This document shows positions 1-8,142 of a stretch of 64,000 bases of DNA, piece by piece. The notes under the pieces are model-generated. The model saw only the letters and a program-made list of their open reading frames with translations, made no database searches and was not told the origin of the DNA. Source of the stretch: Nocardia flavorosea NBRC 108225 (GTDB taxonomy: Bacteria; Actinomycetota; Actinomycetes; Mycobacteriales; Mycobacteriaceae). The stretch spans positions 62,001 to 126,000 of the forward strand of contig NZ_BDCG01000023.1 in the NCBI RefSeq assembly GCF_001613385.1, given 5' to 3'. The translations under genes were made by a program, and so were the position numbers. Each line of letters begins with the position of its first letter. The stretch's first letter is position 1.

Positions 1-106
1 CCGTAGCGCCCCAGCGGATGGCCGAATGGGCGGCCGGGGTGCCGTCCACACCCACCACCACGGCAGCGGATACGAGCCGGTGCGGATCCTCCGGGTTATC
101 GGTCAT
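1..106 (-). CDS. Universal stress protein (UspA family), N-terminal fragment cut by window edge
   Basis: The minus strand from an ATG at 104-106 reads 35 codons to the window edge and contains VVVGVDGTPAAHSAIRWGA. This is the first beta strand and ATP-binding start of UspA-fold universal stress proteins (typically V-G-V-D-G-S-x5-A-x2-W-A). The rest of the protein lies outside the window, so it cannot be told whether it has one or two Usp domains. It is divergent from the acetyltransferase at 283. Actinobacterial Usp proteins are commonly induced in hypoxia or stationary phase; nothing visible here shows that for this copy. Confidence 0.75.
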   Translation of the reverse strand, partial: MTDNPEDPHRLVSAAVVVGVDGTPAAHSAIRWGAT

Positions 107-282
107 GCACCCGAGTATCCACCCGGCAAACCGTGCCGGTCCTGTACTGCGGGCGTGTCTGCACGATTGGGTGTCGCGGAATTGTTGCTCGCCGGGCTTT
201 CCGATGCGACCTGCGATTCTTGTCGGCGGCTCGCCGTCCATGGGGCTTGTCGAATGCCGTCAAATATGCAGATCATGATCAC

Positions 283-780
283 GTGCTGATATCGGATGGG
301 GTGATCGGGCTACGGCCGATCGAGGTCGCCGACGCCGCCGCGCACCTGGCCGCCCAGGATCGGGAGTCGGTGCGCCGGACGGCCGGGCCCGGCATACCGA
401 ATACGGTGGCCGAATTCGAACGGTGTGCGGCGGAGTGGGCTGCCGACGGGCCCCGGAAAACATTTGCTGTGGTGGACGTGCCGTCGAATGCGCTGGCAGG
501 GACTCTGGATGTGACGCTGGAGCCGGAATTCCTGGCGAAACGCCAGGCCGATATCCGCTATGGAATCCACGCGCCGTGGCGCGACAACGGAGTGCCCGGC
601 CGGACGATCGTGCTGGCCTGCCGGTATCTGGCTCGTAACGACCTAGCGGACGAAGCGGTGCTGCGTATCGACAGGGACAACACATCGGACATCGCGCTGG
701 CCCATCAGCTCGGATTCCATTACCACCGCAGCAGCATCGATTCCGAGGGGTACCTGGATTGGTTCATCCAAGCCCTGTGA
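283..780 (+). CDS. GNAT-family N-acetyltransferase
   Basis: This 165-residue protein has a GNAT layout. An N-terminal LRPIEVADAAAHLAAQD strand-helix matches the usual start of RimJ/RimL-like acetyltransferases. A central strand gives the YGIHAPWRDNGVPGRTI segment, which corresponds to the acetyl-CoA pyrophosphate loop. Near the C-terminus come LRIDRDNTSDIALAHQLGF and a final hydrophobic strand. I chose the GTG at 283 because homology-like sequence begins there; the upstream open frame is Arg/Cys-rich and not protein-like. A GTG at 301 is an alternative. The substrate cannot be deduced. It converges on ku, leaving 7 bases between the two stops. Confidence 0.75.
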   Translation: MLISDGVIGLRPIEVADAAAHLAAQDRESVRRTAGPGIPNTVAEFERCAAEWAADGPRKTFAVVDVPSNALAGTLDVTLEPEFLAKRQADIRYGIHAPWRDNGVPGRTIVLACRYLARNDLADEAVLRIDRDNTSDIALAHQLGFHYHRSSIDSEGYLDWFIQAL

Positions 781-787
781 CCAGAGG

Positions 788-1714
788 TCACGCGCCTTTG
801 CGAGTCCGCTTCTGAGCGGTTTTGCGTGGGGTCGTCTTGCGGGCTTTCGCGCTGCCGGAGCTCTTCTCACCCGTGGATTTCGTTCCGCCGGATTTCCCGC
901 CACCGCGGCCACCGGACTTCTCGCCACCGCGAGCACCGCTGGCCTCCAGGCTGCGTTGCAGCGCAGCCACCAGATCGACCACTTCGGCATCGGATTCCTC
1001 GGCCGGTTCCGCGGCGCGTTCGGCAACCTTTCCGTCACCGCTGGCGATCGCCTCCTCCAGCAGTCGCTGCAGTTCGACCTGATATTCGTCGGTGAATTGA
1101 TCAGGGTCGAAATCGTCGGACATCGATTCGACCAGTGTTTCGGCCATTTTGATTTCCTGCGGCCGGGGCGCCTTGGCCTCCTCCAGCGATTCGAACGATA
1201 CCGAGCGCACCTCGTCCGGCCACAGCAGCGTCTGTAGCACCAGCATTCCGTCTCGCACCCGCATCGCGGCCAGCCGGGTCTTCTGCCGGAGGGTGAAATG
1301 GACGAGGGCGGTGCGATCGATACGCTCGAGTGTGGCGGCCAGCAGGACATAGGCCTTGGGCGTGGTCGAATCCGGCTCCAGATAGTACGTCTTGTCGTAG
1401 AGAATCGGATCGATCTGGTCCGACGGGACGAATTGCAGAACCGGGATCTCGTGTTTTTCGGCCACCGGCAATTTGGCGAAATCGTCGTCGGTGAGCACGA
1501 CCTTCTCGCCCTCCGGCGATTCGTACTGTTTATCGATATCGGCGAATTTCACCGATTGCCCGCAGACGGTGCAGACACGGTCGTATTTGATCCGGCCGCC
1601 GTCCTTGGCGTGGACCTGGTGGAACCGGATGTCGTGGTCCTCGGTGGCGGTGTAGACCTTCACGGGGACATTCACCAGCCCGAACGCGATCGAGCCTTTC
1701 CAGATTGACCGCAT
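788..1714 (-). CDS. ku: Ku-type non-homologous end-joining protein
   Basis: A 308-residue prokaryotic Ku, the homodimeric ring that binds double-strand DNA ends and recruits LigD. The N-terminus RSIWKGSIAFGLVNVPVKVY is the family signature. It is followed by the beta-barrel core (FHQVHAKDGGRIKYDRVCTVCG, then YYLEPD) and an arm segment. The last ~60 residues are a low-complexity Gly/Ser/Lys/Arg tail ending KTAQKRTRKGA, as in mycobacterial Ku, where the basic tail aids DNA and LigD interaction. The ATG at 1712-1714 overlaps the stop of the upstream cyclase (TGATG). No ligD is in the window. Confidence 0.95.
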   Translation of the reverse strand: MRSIWKGSIAFGLVNVPVKVYTATEDHDIRFHQVHAKDGGRIKYDRVCTVCGQSVKFADIDKQYESPEGEKVVLTDDDFAKLPVAEKHEIPVLQFVPSDQIDPILYDKTYYLEPDSTTPKAYVLLAATLERIDRTALVHFTLRQKTRLAAMRVRDGMLVLQTLLWPDEVRSVSFESLEEAKAPRPQEIKMAETLVESMSDDFDPDQFTDEYQVELQRLLEEAIASGDGKVAERAAEPAEESDAEVVDLVAALQRSLEASGARGGEKSGGRGGGKSGGTKSTGEKSSGSAKARKTTPRKTAQKRTRKGA

Positions 1715-2820
1715 CACTCCATGATGACCGAACCGGACCCCGCGTGCGAGAGCGCCGGGAGATGGAGTGTCGCGGCGGCGAGCCGCACGCGGGTACCGGC
1801 GGGCACCGCAGCGAACAGCCGGTTCATCGCGCTGACGGTGCCGGCGAGATCGGTGTGACCGGACAGATACGCGCACTGCAGGCCGATATCGAGCTCGAAG
1901 AACGCGTCGAAGAATCCGGGAAGTTCGCTGGGCGGCAGTGCGAGCAATGCCCGCAGCCCGGCGCGGCGCAGCCGATACACGGCTCGGGCCGCACTGGACG
2001 TGGCCGTATGACCGGCCGCGATATCTCCGGCCGCCGCCAGAGCCGCCCCCACGCTGTATCCGGTGGCCGGATGCAGGTATCCGCCGGCGGCACCGAGTCG
2101 GCCGGCCCCCGGGGTGCCGCCCACGACCGGGAAACGGACCCGCTCGACCGGTTCGTCGCCGCGCACCGGGATACCGCGAGCCCGCAACCGGCAGCGCAAC
2201 CGCCGGGCGAGTTCACCGAGGTCGATTGCCGGTGCGCCCACCAGGCAGGTCTCCTCGAACAGAACCCGGCCACCGCCCACCGGGATCGTGTACAGGAACG
2301 ACCGTGGCGAGCCGGGATCGGCACCGTTATCGTCGCGCCAGTCCATGAACAGGGCCGGTTCATCGTGTCCCGGATCGTCGAGCACGAGTCCGTAGGCCGT
2401 CTGCTCGGCCCGGCCGGCCCGGCGCCGCAGGCCGCGCGCGTCGACTACACGGTCGGTCCGCACGGTCCGCCCGGAATCCACGGTGACGGTGTGCCGGTCG
2501 AGGATCGTGGCCCGTCCGGTGAGCACGGTGGCTCCGGCGAGATCGAGGCGGTGCTGGAGCCGGCCGGTGTCCAGAATCGAGTACGACCGGGGGATCGTAT
2601 GTGCGCGCCGGCCGTAGGCACACGGCCGGGCGACCGCCGCCGCGACGGTCGTGTCGTCCAGCCAGGCCGGGAGTTCGTCGGTCCATGCGGCGTAGGTCGC
2701 CTGCCAGCGCCGATGTGGATTGGGGTCGATTGCGATAACCGACATACCGCGCACCAGGCATCGGTGGGCGAGCGCTCGCCCGGCCGGGCCCAAACCGCAG
2801 ATCACGATATCGGCGCGCAC
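1714..2820 (-). CDS. Lycopene cyclase family flavoprotein
   Basis: A 368-residue FAD-dependent protein of the CrtL/CrtY lycopene cyclase family, which closes beta-ionone rings on lycopene. The dinucleotide-binding motif VICGLGPAGRALAHRC is at residues 5-20, followed by a conserved W-x-DELPAWLDDT segment. Further on come DARG (FAD contact), FLYTIPVGGGRVLFEETCL (the cyclase motif) and GGYLHPATGYSVGAAL (C-terminal FAD motif). Length is normal for the actinobacterial monomeric enzyme. The neighbours include no crtE, crtB or crtI, so other carotenoid genes must be elsewhere. Its stop overlaps the ku start, implying co-transcription. Confidence 0.88.
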   Translation of the reverse strand: MRADIVICGLGPAGRALAHRCLVRGMSVIAIDPNPHRRWQATYAAWTDELPAWLDDTTVAAAVARPCAYGRRAHTIPRSYSILDTGRLQHRLDLAGATVLTGRATILDRHTVTVDSGRTVRTDRVVDARGLRRRAGRAEQTAYGLVLDDPGHDEPALFMDWRDDNGADPGSPRSFLYTIPVGGGRVLFEETCLVGAPAIDLGELARRLRCRLRARGIPVRGDEPVERVRFPVVGGTPGAGRLGAAGGYLHPATGYSVGAALAAAGDIAAGHTATSSAARAVYRLRRAGLRALLALPPSELPGFFDAFFELDIGLQCAYLSGHTDLAGTVSAMNRLFAAVPAGTRVRLAAATLHLPALSHAGSGSVIME

Positions 2821-3309
2821 CGGAGGATCGAAACACGGCCGGGACTGTCCGGTGTCGGCGGGGTACCGGGATCGTGGAGCGTCCCGGTCCGGCCGGTCGT
2901 GCGCCCATAGCGCTGTGACTGGATGACCGCCGGCCCGAACGATCCTCGGTCACGAATTCGAGGCTGTCGATCCGGGGCGGGATCGATATCGACTCGAGCC
3001 CGTCGGCGGCGGTGTGGCTCGATGGATTGCCTCGAACCCGGGCGGCACCGATTGCAGGTCCGTACCCAGTGGCAGCGGGCGTTGTTCGGAGCCGGCGGCC
3101 AGATGGCCGGCCGGTGCGGCCGTGGTGCTGTCACTCAGGGGCGCTGTCGACCACGGCGCGAGCGGGTTTCCGAGTCTGTGGTCGACGGTCCGGGTGGCCG
3201 CCCCTCGACCCGCCCGTGTACCGCTGATGCGCGCCGGGTCGTTTCGCAGAGGATGCTCGACCGCAGGCAGGCGGGTGTCCGGCGGCGTATCCCGCCGGAC
3301 ACCCGGTGA
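2821..3309. other. Intergenic region without a supported gene
   Basis: About 490 bases separate the cyclase start from the glycine-zipper gene stop. Several open frames cross it on both strands, but they are Arg/Pro-rich, overlap each other and lack ribosome binding sites. It should hold the promoter of the cyclase-ku operon near 2820-2900; I could not pick convincing -35/-10 boxes. Confidence 0.5.
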
Positions 3310-4176
3310 TCACTGCGGTGGCGCGCCGTACGGTGCCGCGGTGTACCCCTCGGCTGCTCCGATCGCGCCGCCGACAGCCGCGCCGACGGCCATCGCGGGT
3401 GCCGCGATCACCGCGTAGCCGATGGCCGCGCCGAGCACCGGGCCCACGACGAGACCGATCGGCAGGAACGGGACGCCGGAGATCAGCCCGGCGACCGCGC
3501 CGACCATCGCGGAGGTGGTCGCGATCGGGGAGGCCAGCGTATTGGCGACCGATGCTCCGATGGCCGCGGAACCCACGGTCTGCGCGGCCATCCGGTCCGA
3601 CCGGCTGCGCTCCACGCCCACCGAATCGTAGAAGGTCGCCACCTGCGCTTCCGCCTGTGCGGCGCCGGTATTGATCTCCCGGACATCGAACGGCGGCGCA
3701 TCCATGACGATGTTGCCGATCCGGAGCTTGCCGGGCGGCGCCTCGATCGGCGCTACCGGCGCCACCGGCATCGGCGCGTGCAAATCGCCCTGTGGGGCGA
3801 GATAGGCATGCTGGGGGAGCGCCCGGGTCGCCGGCGCGGGGGCCGCCGGTTCGGCGACCGCCGCGGGGGCCGGGGCCGGTGGCGCCGGGAGGAACGGTGC
3901 CGCCGCCATCCCGAACGTATCGGTAGCGGACCGCACGGCCACCCGGGTGGCGTCCTGGACGGCGACGGTGAGATCGCGGACCGGGTCGGGGGCGGCGGCC
4001 GGCTGGAGCGGATTCGCCGGTAGCGCGGGAATCGGGGGTGACGCGGGTGGAGCGGGGAGTGCTTCGGCATTGGCCGTACCGGCGCCGATCAGTGTCGCGA
4101 TGAGCGGAACCGCGCCCGCCGCTACCACCGATCCCGCAGCCCGCCGAGCCGGACCGGTAGCTCTGTGCTTACCCAT
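3310..4176 (-). CDS. Secreted glycine-zipper protein, short paralogue
   Basis: A 288-residue exported protein of unknown function. MGKHRATGPARR (basic n-region) leads into a hydrophobic core ending ANAEA, a type I signal peptide of about 37 residues. Then come an Ala/Pro-rich linker, a short conserved domain (PPGKLRIGNIVMDAPPF, AQAEAQVATFYDSVGVERSRSDRMAAQT), and a C-terminal run of Gly-x3-Gly hydrophobic helices (VVGPVLGAAIGYAV, GAAVGGAIGAAEG) of the glycine-zipper type that inserts in or spans membranes. AGAAAGG sits 5 bases before the ATG. The gene at 4967-6346 is a longer paralogue with the same signal peptide, conserved domain and 5' leader. Confidence 0.75.
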   Translation of the reverse strand: MGKHRATGPARRAAGSVVAAGAVPLIATLIGAGTANAEALPAPPASPPIPALPANPLQPAAAPDPVRDLTVAVQDATRVAVRSATDTFGMAAAPFLPAPPAPAPAAVAEPAAPAPATRALPQHAYLAPQGDLHAPMPVAPVAPIEAPPGKLRIGNIVMDAPPFDVREINTGAAQAEAQVATFYDSVGVERSRSDRMAAQTVGSAAIGASVANTLASPIATTSAMVGAVAGLISGVPFLPIGLVVGPVLGAAIGYAVIAAPAMAVGAAVGGAIGAAEGYTAAPYGAPPQ

Positions 4177-4197
4177 GGTCGCCTTTCTCCGGGAAAT

Positions 4198-4214
4198 TGT
4201 CGGTTTGCCAGACA
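4198..4214 (-). promoter_or_regulatory. Conserved leader inverted repeat, copy A
   Basis: In the leader of the short glycine-zipper gene, plus-strand TGTCGG and CAGACA flank TTTGC. Outer arm bases TGTC/GACA pair perfectly. Copy B upstream of the paralogue reads TATC/GATA, so the second base pair has changed on both sides while pairing is kept. Surrounding leader sequence is also conserved. It could be a protein-binding site or an mRNA hairpin about 22 nt before the start codon. Confidence 0.45.
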
Positions 4215-4880
4215 TTCGGACCGGAGCGTCCCGCGGATGGGATCATCCTGTTCAGGCGGCTGAGCAATACGATATCGAACCGATAGCGAGGACCGGGCGG
4301 CACACCGATAACGACTGGTTTGCGGTACCGGCATGCGGTGACCACATCGCCGGTTGTGCCATCGACCGGACGGTCTCGATTTCAACGCGGTGTCAGGCGA
4401 ACAGCAACCGGAACCGCCGTCCCGGCCGTGGCGGCTCGGCGCCCGGGATGCCGGGGCGGGGTTCGGCGGGTTGCTCACCGGTGTTCGGAACGACCGATGG
4501 GTGCGCGGACCCGACCCGTGCGGTACCGGCTCGTCGCGGTGCCCGGCGAACGGCAACGCGGGAACCGGCGTCCGGGCCGCGGGGGGCCCGGACCCGAGAT
4601 ACCGGCGTGGGCGGAAGCCGTGCCCGGTGCCGGCGCCCACGATCGGCATCGATTCGCGCGGTGCCCCGGTGCCGTCGGTCCAGGTGCGGACGTGGAGCCC
4701 GCTCCATTGCCGGCACCCGGCGGCAGGACGCACAGTCGACTGCCGACCGAGTGCGCGCCTGACCATGGCGGCATTGCCGGCCGAACCGAAACAAGCTGAT
4801 GGAGAGCTGTATGGGGGTGTCGACGATGGATGGGTGGGCACCGACACGGGGCATCCACAAGGAGGAAGCGGCTATTCCCG
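4215..4880. other. Intergenic region, no supported gene
   Basis: About 660 bases before the tandem repeat. Frames on both strands are open but none has a ribosome binding site, a recognisable domain or consistent codon use. The segment around 4400-4790 reads as protein-like in pieces in two different plus-strand frames, so it might be a decayed gene, but I cannot identify a parent. Confidence 0.4.
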
Positions 4881-4930
4881 AGTCCGTGCAGTCCGTGCAG
4901 TCCGTGCAGTCCGTGCAGTCCGTGCAGTCC
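4881..4930. repeat. 9-bp tandem repeat, 5.5 copies
   Basis: Five perfect copies of AGTCCGTGC followed by a partial AGTCC, lying 37 bases downstream of the stop of the longer glycine-zipper gene. The unit length is a multiple of three, so open frames run through it on both strands (Ser-Val-Gln repeats on plus), but I see no real gene using it. The perfect identity suggests recent slippage, so copy number probably varies between strains. Confidence 0.9.
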
Positions 4931-4966
4931 GGTATCCGGCTGCCGGGCTCGGGCCGGATACCGGAC

Positions 4967-6346
4967 TCACGGCTGGGTTGCGCCGAGCAGCGGTGTGGTG
5001 AAACCGTCGGTGACGCCGTACGCCGCCCCGAGTGCGGCTCCGGCGATCATGGCGGGCACCGCGACGACGCCGTACCCGACCGCGGCGCCGAGAACGGGCC
5101 CGGCGACGAGGCCGGTCGGGAGGAACGGGATACCCGCCACGAAACCCAGGGCGGCGCCGAGCATTCCGAACGGAATGGCGACCGGCGCGGCGACGGCGTT
5201 GCCGATGGCCGCGCCGATGACGGCGTTACCCAGGGTCTGGGCGGCGAGCCGGTCCGACCGGGTGGACTCCACACCCATCGAATCGAGGTAGTTCGACACC
5301 TGGCCCTCGGCCTGCGCGGCACCCTGGTTGACCGGGCCGGCGTCGAACGGGACGGCGATCACGAAGCTGCCGATCCGCAGTGTGCCCGGCGGTGCGTCGA
5401 CCGGCGTCCCGGGGATGCCCGGCTGCGCCGCGAGGAGGGAACCTTGGGGCGTGTGATAGGCAGGTGCGGACCGCAGTGCCGCGCCCGGATCGGCGAACGC
5501 GGCCGACGGTGCGATCGCGGGGACAGGCCGAGTCAGCGGCGCCACCGCCGCGCTGACTGCCTCGGTCACCGACTGGACAGCATCCTGGACCGTAGTGGTT
5601 ACCGCCGCGACGGGGTCCGGTACGGGGGGTGCTGCCGGCGGTTGAGCGGTCGGCGCCGGTGCGGGGTGGGCCGGTTCGGTGAACAGGTCCGCGATCGGTG
5701 TCGGGATAAGGGGTGCTGCCCCCGCCGGGCCCGGCACCAAGGCGCCGAGTGTGGCGAGCGGGCCGGGCGCCGGGTCGGCGGACGTGGCGAGTGGACCGGG
5801 GATAGGTACCGCGGGCGTTACGGAATGGGCGGGGCCGGCCGGTGCTTCCACGGAGACGGAGGTCGCCGGTGCGGTGAACAGGTCTGCGATCGGTGCAGGG
5901 ACGGCGGAGGCCGCCGACGGGGTATGCGCCGGGGCGGTAGATGTGGCGTGGGCTGCGGGTGCCGGGTCGGGCGGCGCGTCGATCGGGCCCGGGGCTGCCG
6001 GTGTGGGGAACAGGTCCGCGATCGGTGCGGGGAGGGTGGGTGTTGCCGGTGCGGCAGGCATCGCCCCGGCGGGTGTGGTGGAAAGATTCGTGACCGCCGC
6101 AGCGGGTGCCCCGGTGCCGGGTGCGGGTGTGCCGGGAGTTGCTGCGGTATCCGCGGCCGGTTCGAAAGCCGGTGGGAAGATGCCCGCCGGGAGTGCGGGG
6201 AGTGCCGGGATCGGGGGTGGAGCGGGGAGTGTTTCGGCATTGGCTGTACCGGCGCCGATCAGTGTCGCGATGAGCGGAACCGCGCCCGCCGCGACCACCG
6301 ATCCGGTAGCGCGCCGGGTGACACCGGGAGCTCTGTGCTTACCCAT
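4967..6346 (-). CDS. Secreted glycine-zipper protein with IADLF repeats, long paralogue
   Basis: This 459-residue exported protein is paralogous to the gene at 3310-4176. Both have MGKHRA at the N-terminus, a hydrophobic signal core ending ANAET, and the C-terminal domain (PPGTLRIGSFVI, AQAEGQVSNYLDSMGVESTRSDRLAAQTLG) with glycine-zipper helices GPVLGAAVGYGVVAVPAMIAGAALGAAYG. It differs by a Pro/Ala/Thr-rich linker of about 230 residues. That linker carries three copies of PIADLF followed by a Thr/Pro/Ala stretch. The low-complexity linker suggests reach through the cell wall. AGAAAGG precedes the ATG. Function unknown; surface exposure or membrane insertion is inference. Confidence 0.75.
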   Translation of the reverse strand: MGKHRAPGVTRRATGSVVAAGAVPLIATLIGAGTANAETLPAPPPIPALPALPAGIFPPAFEPAADTAATPGTPAPGTGAPAAAVTNLSTTPAGAMPAAPATPTLPAPIADLFPTPAAPGPIDAPPDPAPAAHATSTAPAHTPSAASAVPAPIADLFTAPATSVSVEAPAGPAHSVTPAVPIPGPLATSADPAPGPLATLGALVPGPAGAAPLIPTPIADLFTEPAHPAPAPTAQPPAAPPVPDPVAAVTTTVQDAVQSVTEAVSAAVAPLTRPVPAIAPSAAFADPGAALRSAPAYHTPQGSLLAAQPGIPGTPVDAPPGTLRIGSFVIAVPFDAGPVNQGAAQAEGQVSNYLDSMGVESTRSDRLAAQTLGNAVIGAAIGNAVAAPVAIPFGMLGAALGFVAGIPFLPTGLVAGPVLGAAVGYGVVAVPAMIAGAALGAAYGVTDGFTTPLLGATQP

Positions 6347-6366
6347 GGTCGCCTTTCTCCGGAAAT

Positions 6367-6383
6367 TATCGGTTTGCCCGATA
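6367..6383 (-). promoter_or_regulatory. Conserved leader inverted repeat, copy B
   Basis: TATCGG and CCGATA form a perfect 6-bp inverted repeat around TTTGC, about 21 nt before the start codon of the long glycine-zipper gene. It is at the same position as copy A (4198-4214) and shares the TTTGC loop. The A-T pair at the second position replaces the G-C pair of copy A. Confidence 0.5.
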
Positions 6384-6422
6384 TTAGCTCCGGAGAGGGT
6401 CTGCGCCTGGGATGTCGGCCGG

Positions 6423-7892
6423 TCAGCCGACTTTACGATCGCCCCCGGTTTTCCCGGCCGGATCGGCGACCCCGTTGCCGGCGGGGTTGGCCTGCGAGGA
6501 GCCGGGCGGTCGCCGCCCCGCCGCCCCGCGCACGATTTCCTCGCCCTCTTCGCTGTTGCCGTACACCGCCTCCAATGCGAGACGCGCGAAGATCCACTGT
6601 TCGGTGGCCGCCATCTGGCCGCGCCCACGGCCGAGGAAGGTCACGAACCATTGGATGATCGTGATGATCCGGCTCCGGTAGCCGACGAGGTAGTACAGGT
6701 GCAGCGCCAGCCAGGCCAGCCACGCGATGAAACCGCCGAATTCCAGCTTCCCCACCTGGCAGACCGCGCTGAACCGCGAGATGGTCGCCATGCTGCCCTT
6801 GTTGAAATATTTGAACTGCCGCCGGTCCGCCGGAGTCTGCTTACCCGCCACCTCGGCCTTGATCTGCTTGGCGGCGTAGGTGGCCCCCTGGATCGCGCCC
6901 TGGGCCTGTCCGGGGACATCGGGTACCGACATCAGGTCGCCGACCACGAAGACGTTGGGGTGTCCCTTGATGGTGAGATCGGGTTCCACCACCACCCGGC
7001 CCGCGCGGTCCACTTCGGTACCGTCCGAACGGTCGGCCAGCATCTTGCCCAGCGGGCTGGCCTGCACTCCCGCGGACCACACCTTGCAGGCGGATTCGAT
7101 CCGCCGGGTGGTGCCGTCCTCGTCCTTCACTGTCACGCCGTGCGCGTCGACATCGGTCACCAGGGCGTTCAACTGGATCTCCACACCCATGGATTCGAGC
7201 CGGCGTTGCGCCTTGCCGCCCAGTTTCGGCCCCATGGGGCCGAGTACTGCGCCCGCACCTTCGACCAGGATCACCCGGGCGTCACGCGGGTCGATGTTGT
7301 GGAAGGTTCCCTCGAGGGTGCGGTCGGACAGTTCGGCGATCTGGCCCGCCAGTTCGACCCCGGTGGGGCCGGCGCCCACCACCACGAAGGTGAGCAACCT
7401 GTCGCGCTCCTCCTGCGTCCGCGCGACCTCGGCCTGTTCGAAGGAGCCCAGAATGCGGCCGCGTAGTTCGAGGGCGTCGTCGATGGTCTTCATACCGGGC
7501 GCGAAGGTGGCGAACTGGTCGTTGCCGAAATACGACTGCTGTGCGCCGGTCGCGACGATGAGGCTGTCGTAGGGAGTTACGGTCGACTCGCCGAGTAGTA
7601 CCGAGGTGACGGTGCGCTCTGTCAGGTCGATATCGGTGACCTCGCCCAACAGGACCTGGGCGTTCTTCTGTTTCCGGAGCACCAGCCGGGTCGCGGGCGC
7701 GATCTCGCCGACGGACAGGATTCCGGTGGCCACCTGGTAGAGCAGGGGCTGGAAAAGGTGGGTCGTGCTCTTGGAGATGAGGGTGACGTCGACGTCGGCT
7801 CGCGCGAGGTGTTTGGTCCCGAACAGTCCGCCGAACCCGGATCCGATCACCACGACGCGGTGCCGGCCGTTCCCAACAGGTTGCGTGCTCAT
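6423..7892 (-). CDS. ndh: Type II NADH:quinone oxidoreductase
   Basis: A 489-residue NDH-2, the non-proton-pumping single-subunit NADH dehydrogenase that feeds electrons to menaquinone. The FAD Rossmann motif VVVIGSGFGGLFG is near residues 13-25. HLFQPLLYQVATG, the conserved quinone-site and flavin region, follows. The NADH motif VVVGAGPTGVELAGQIAEL is near 168-186. The C-terminal WLAWLALHLYYLVGYRSRIITIIQWF helix anchors the protein to the membrane, and the final ~40 residues are a polar tail. It is transcribed alone, divergent from the P450 gene across 250 bases. Confidence 0.95.
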   Translation of the reverse strand: MSTQPVGNGRHRVVVIGSGFGGLFGTKHLARADVDVTLISKSTTHLFQPLLYQVATGILSVGEIAPATRLVLRKQKNAQVLLGEVTDIDLTERTVTSVLLGESTVTPYDSLIVATGAQQSYFGNDQFATFAPGMKTIDDALELRGRILGSFEQAEVARTQEERDRLLTFVVVGAGPTGVELAGQIAELSDRTLEGTFHNIDPRDARVILVEGAGAVLGPMGPKLGGKAQRRLESMGVEIQLNALVTDVDAHGVTVKDEDGTTRRIESACKVWSAGVQASPLGKMLADRSDGTEVDRAGRVVVEPDLTIKGHPNVFVVGDLMSVPDVPGQAQGAIQGATYAAKQIKAEVAGKQTPADRRQFKYFNKGSMATISRFSAVCQVGKLEFGGFIAWLAWLALHLYYLVGYRSRIITIIQWFVTFLGRGRGQMAATEQWIFARLALEAVYGNSEEGEEIVRGAAGRRPPGSSQANPAGNGVADPAGKTGGDRKVG

Positions 7893-8001
7893 GGTCGCTC
7901 CTCGCCAGCGGTGGGCCGGTGCTGCCCGTGATGATCATGTCCGACAACGCACACGGTAGTTGCAGTACCCGTCGAGGACACAGTCCGACGCTGTTGTTCA
8001 C

Positions 8002-8028
8002 TCGTGGTGGTGTGGCAACTCACCACGA
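8002..8028. promoter_or_regulatory. Inverted repeat between ndh and P450 genes
   Basis: TCGTGGTG and CACCACGA are perfect 8-bp arms separated by 11 bases, within the divergent intergenic region (110 bases upstream of ndh and 115 upstream of the P450 start). A regulator binding site is possible. No T-tract follows, so a terminator is unlikely. Confidence 0.35.
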
Positions 8029-8142
8029 TAGCGATCGCGTGACGGTCTCGAGGTAGGCGAGTAGGTACCGATTCGGTCGAAATCGCCCGGTCTGTTGCAA
8101 CAAAGAGAATAGGATGGGTGCTATCTCTCAGGAGGTTCCACC

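Noticed and set aside
2940..3309. Open minus-strand frame with protein-like stretches (for example LPLGTDLQSVPPGFEAIHRA)
   Set aside because: No start codon with a ribosome site, no family match, and competing frames of equal quality.
4881..4930. CRISPR-like repeat
   Set aside because: Nine-base units without spacers and no cas genes; a simple tandem repeat.
4799..6658. 619-residue plus-strand open frame opposite the long glycine-zipper gene
   Set aside because: Cys/Arg/Gly-rich with no domain. The minus-strand gene has a signal peptide, a ribosome site and a paralogue, so this is its shadow.
5679..7466. 595-residue plus-strand open frame opposite ndh and the glycine-zipper gene
   Set aside because: Crosses two well-supported minus-strand genes and shows no domain; typical GC-rich antisense frame.
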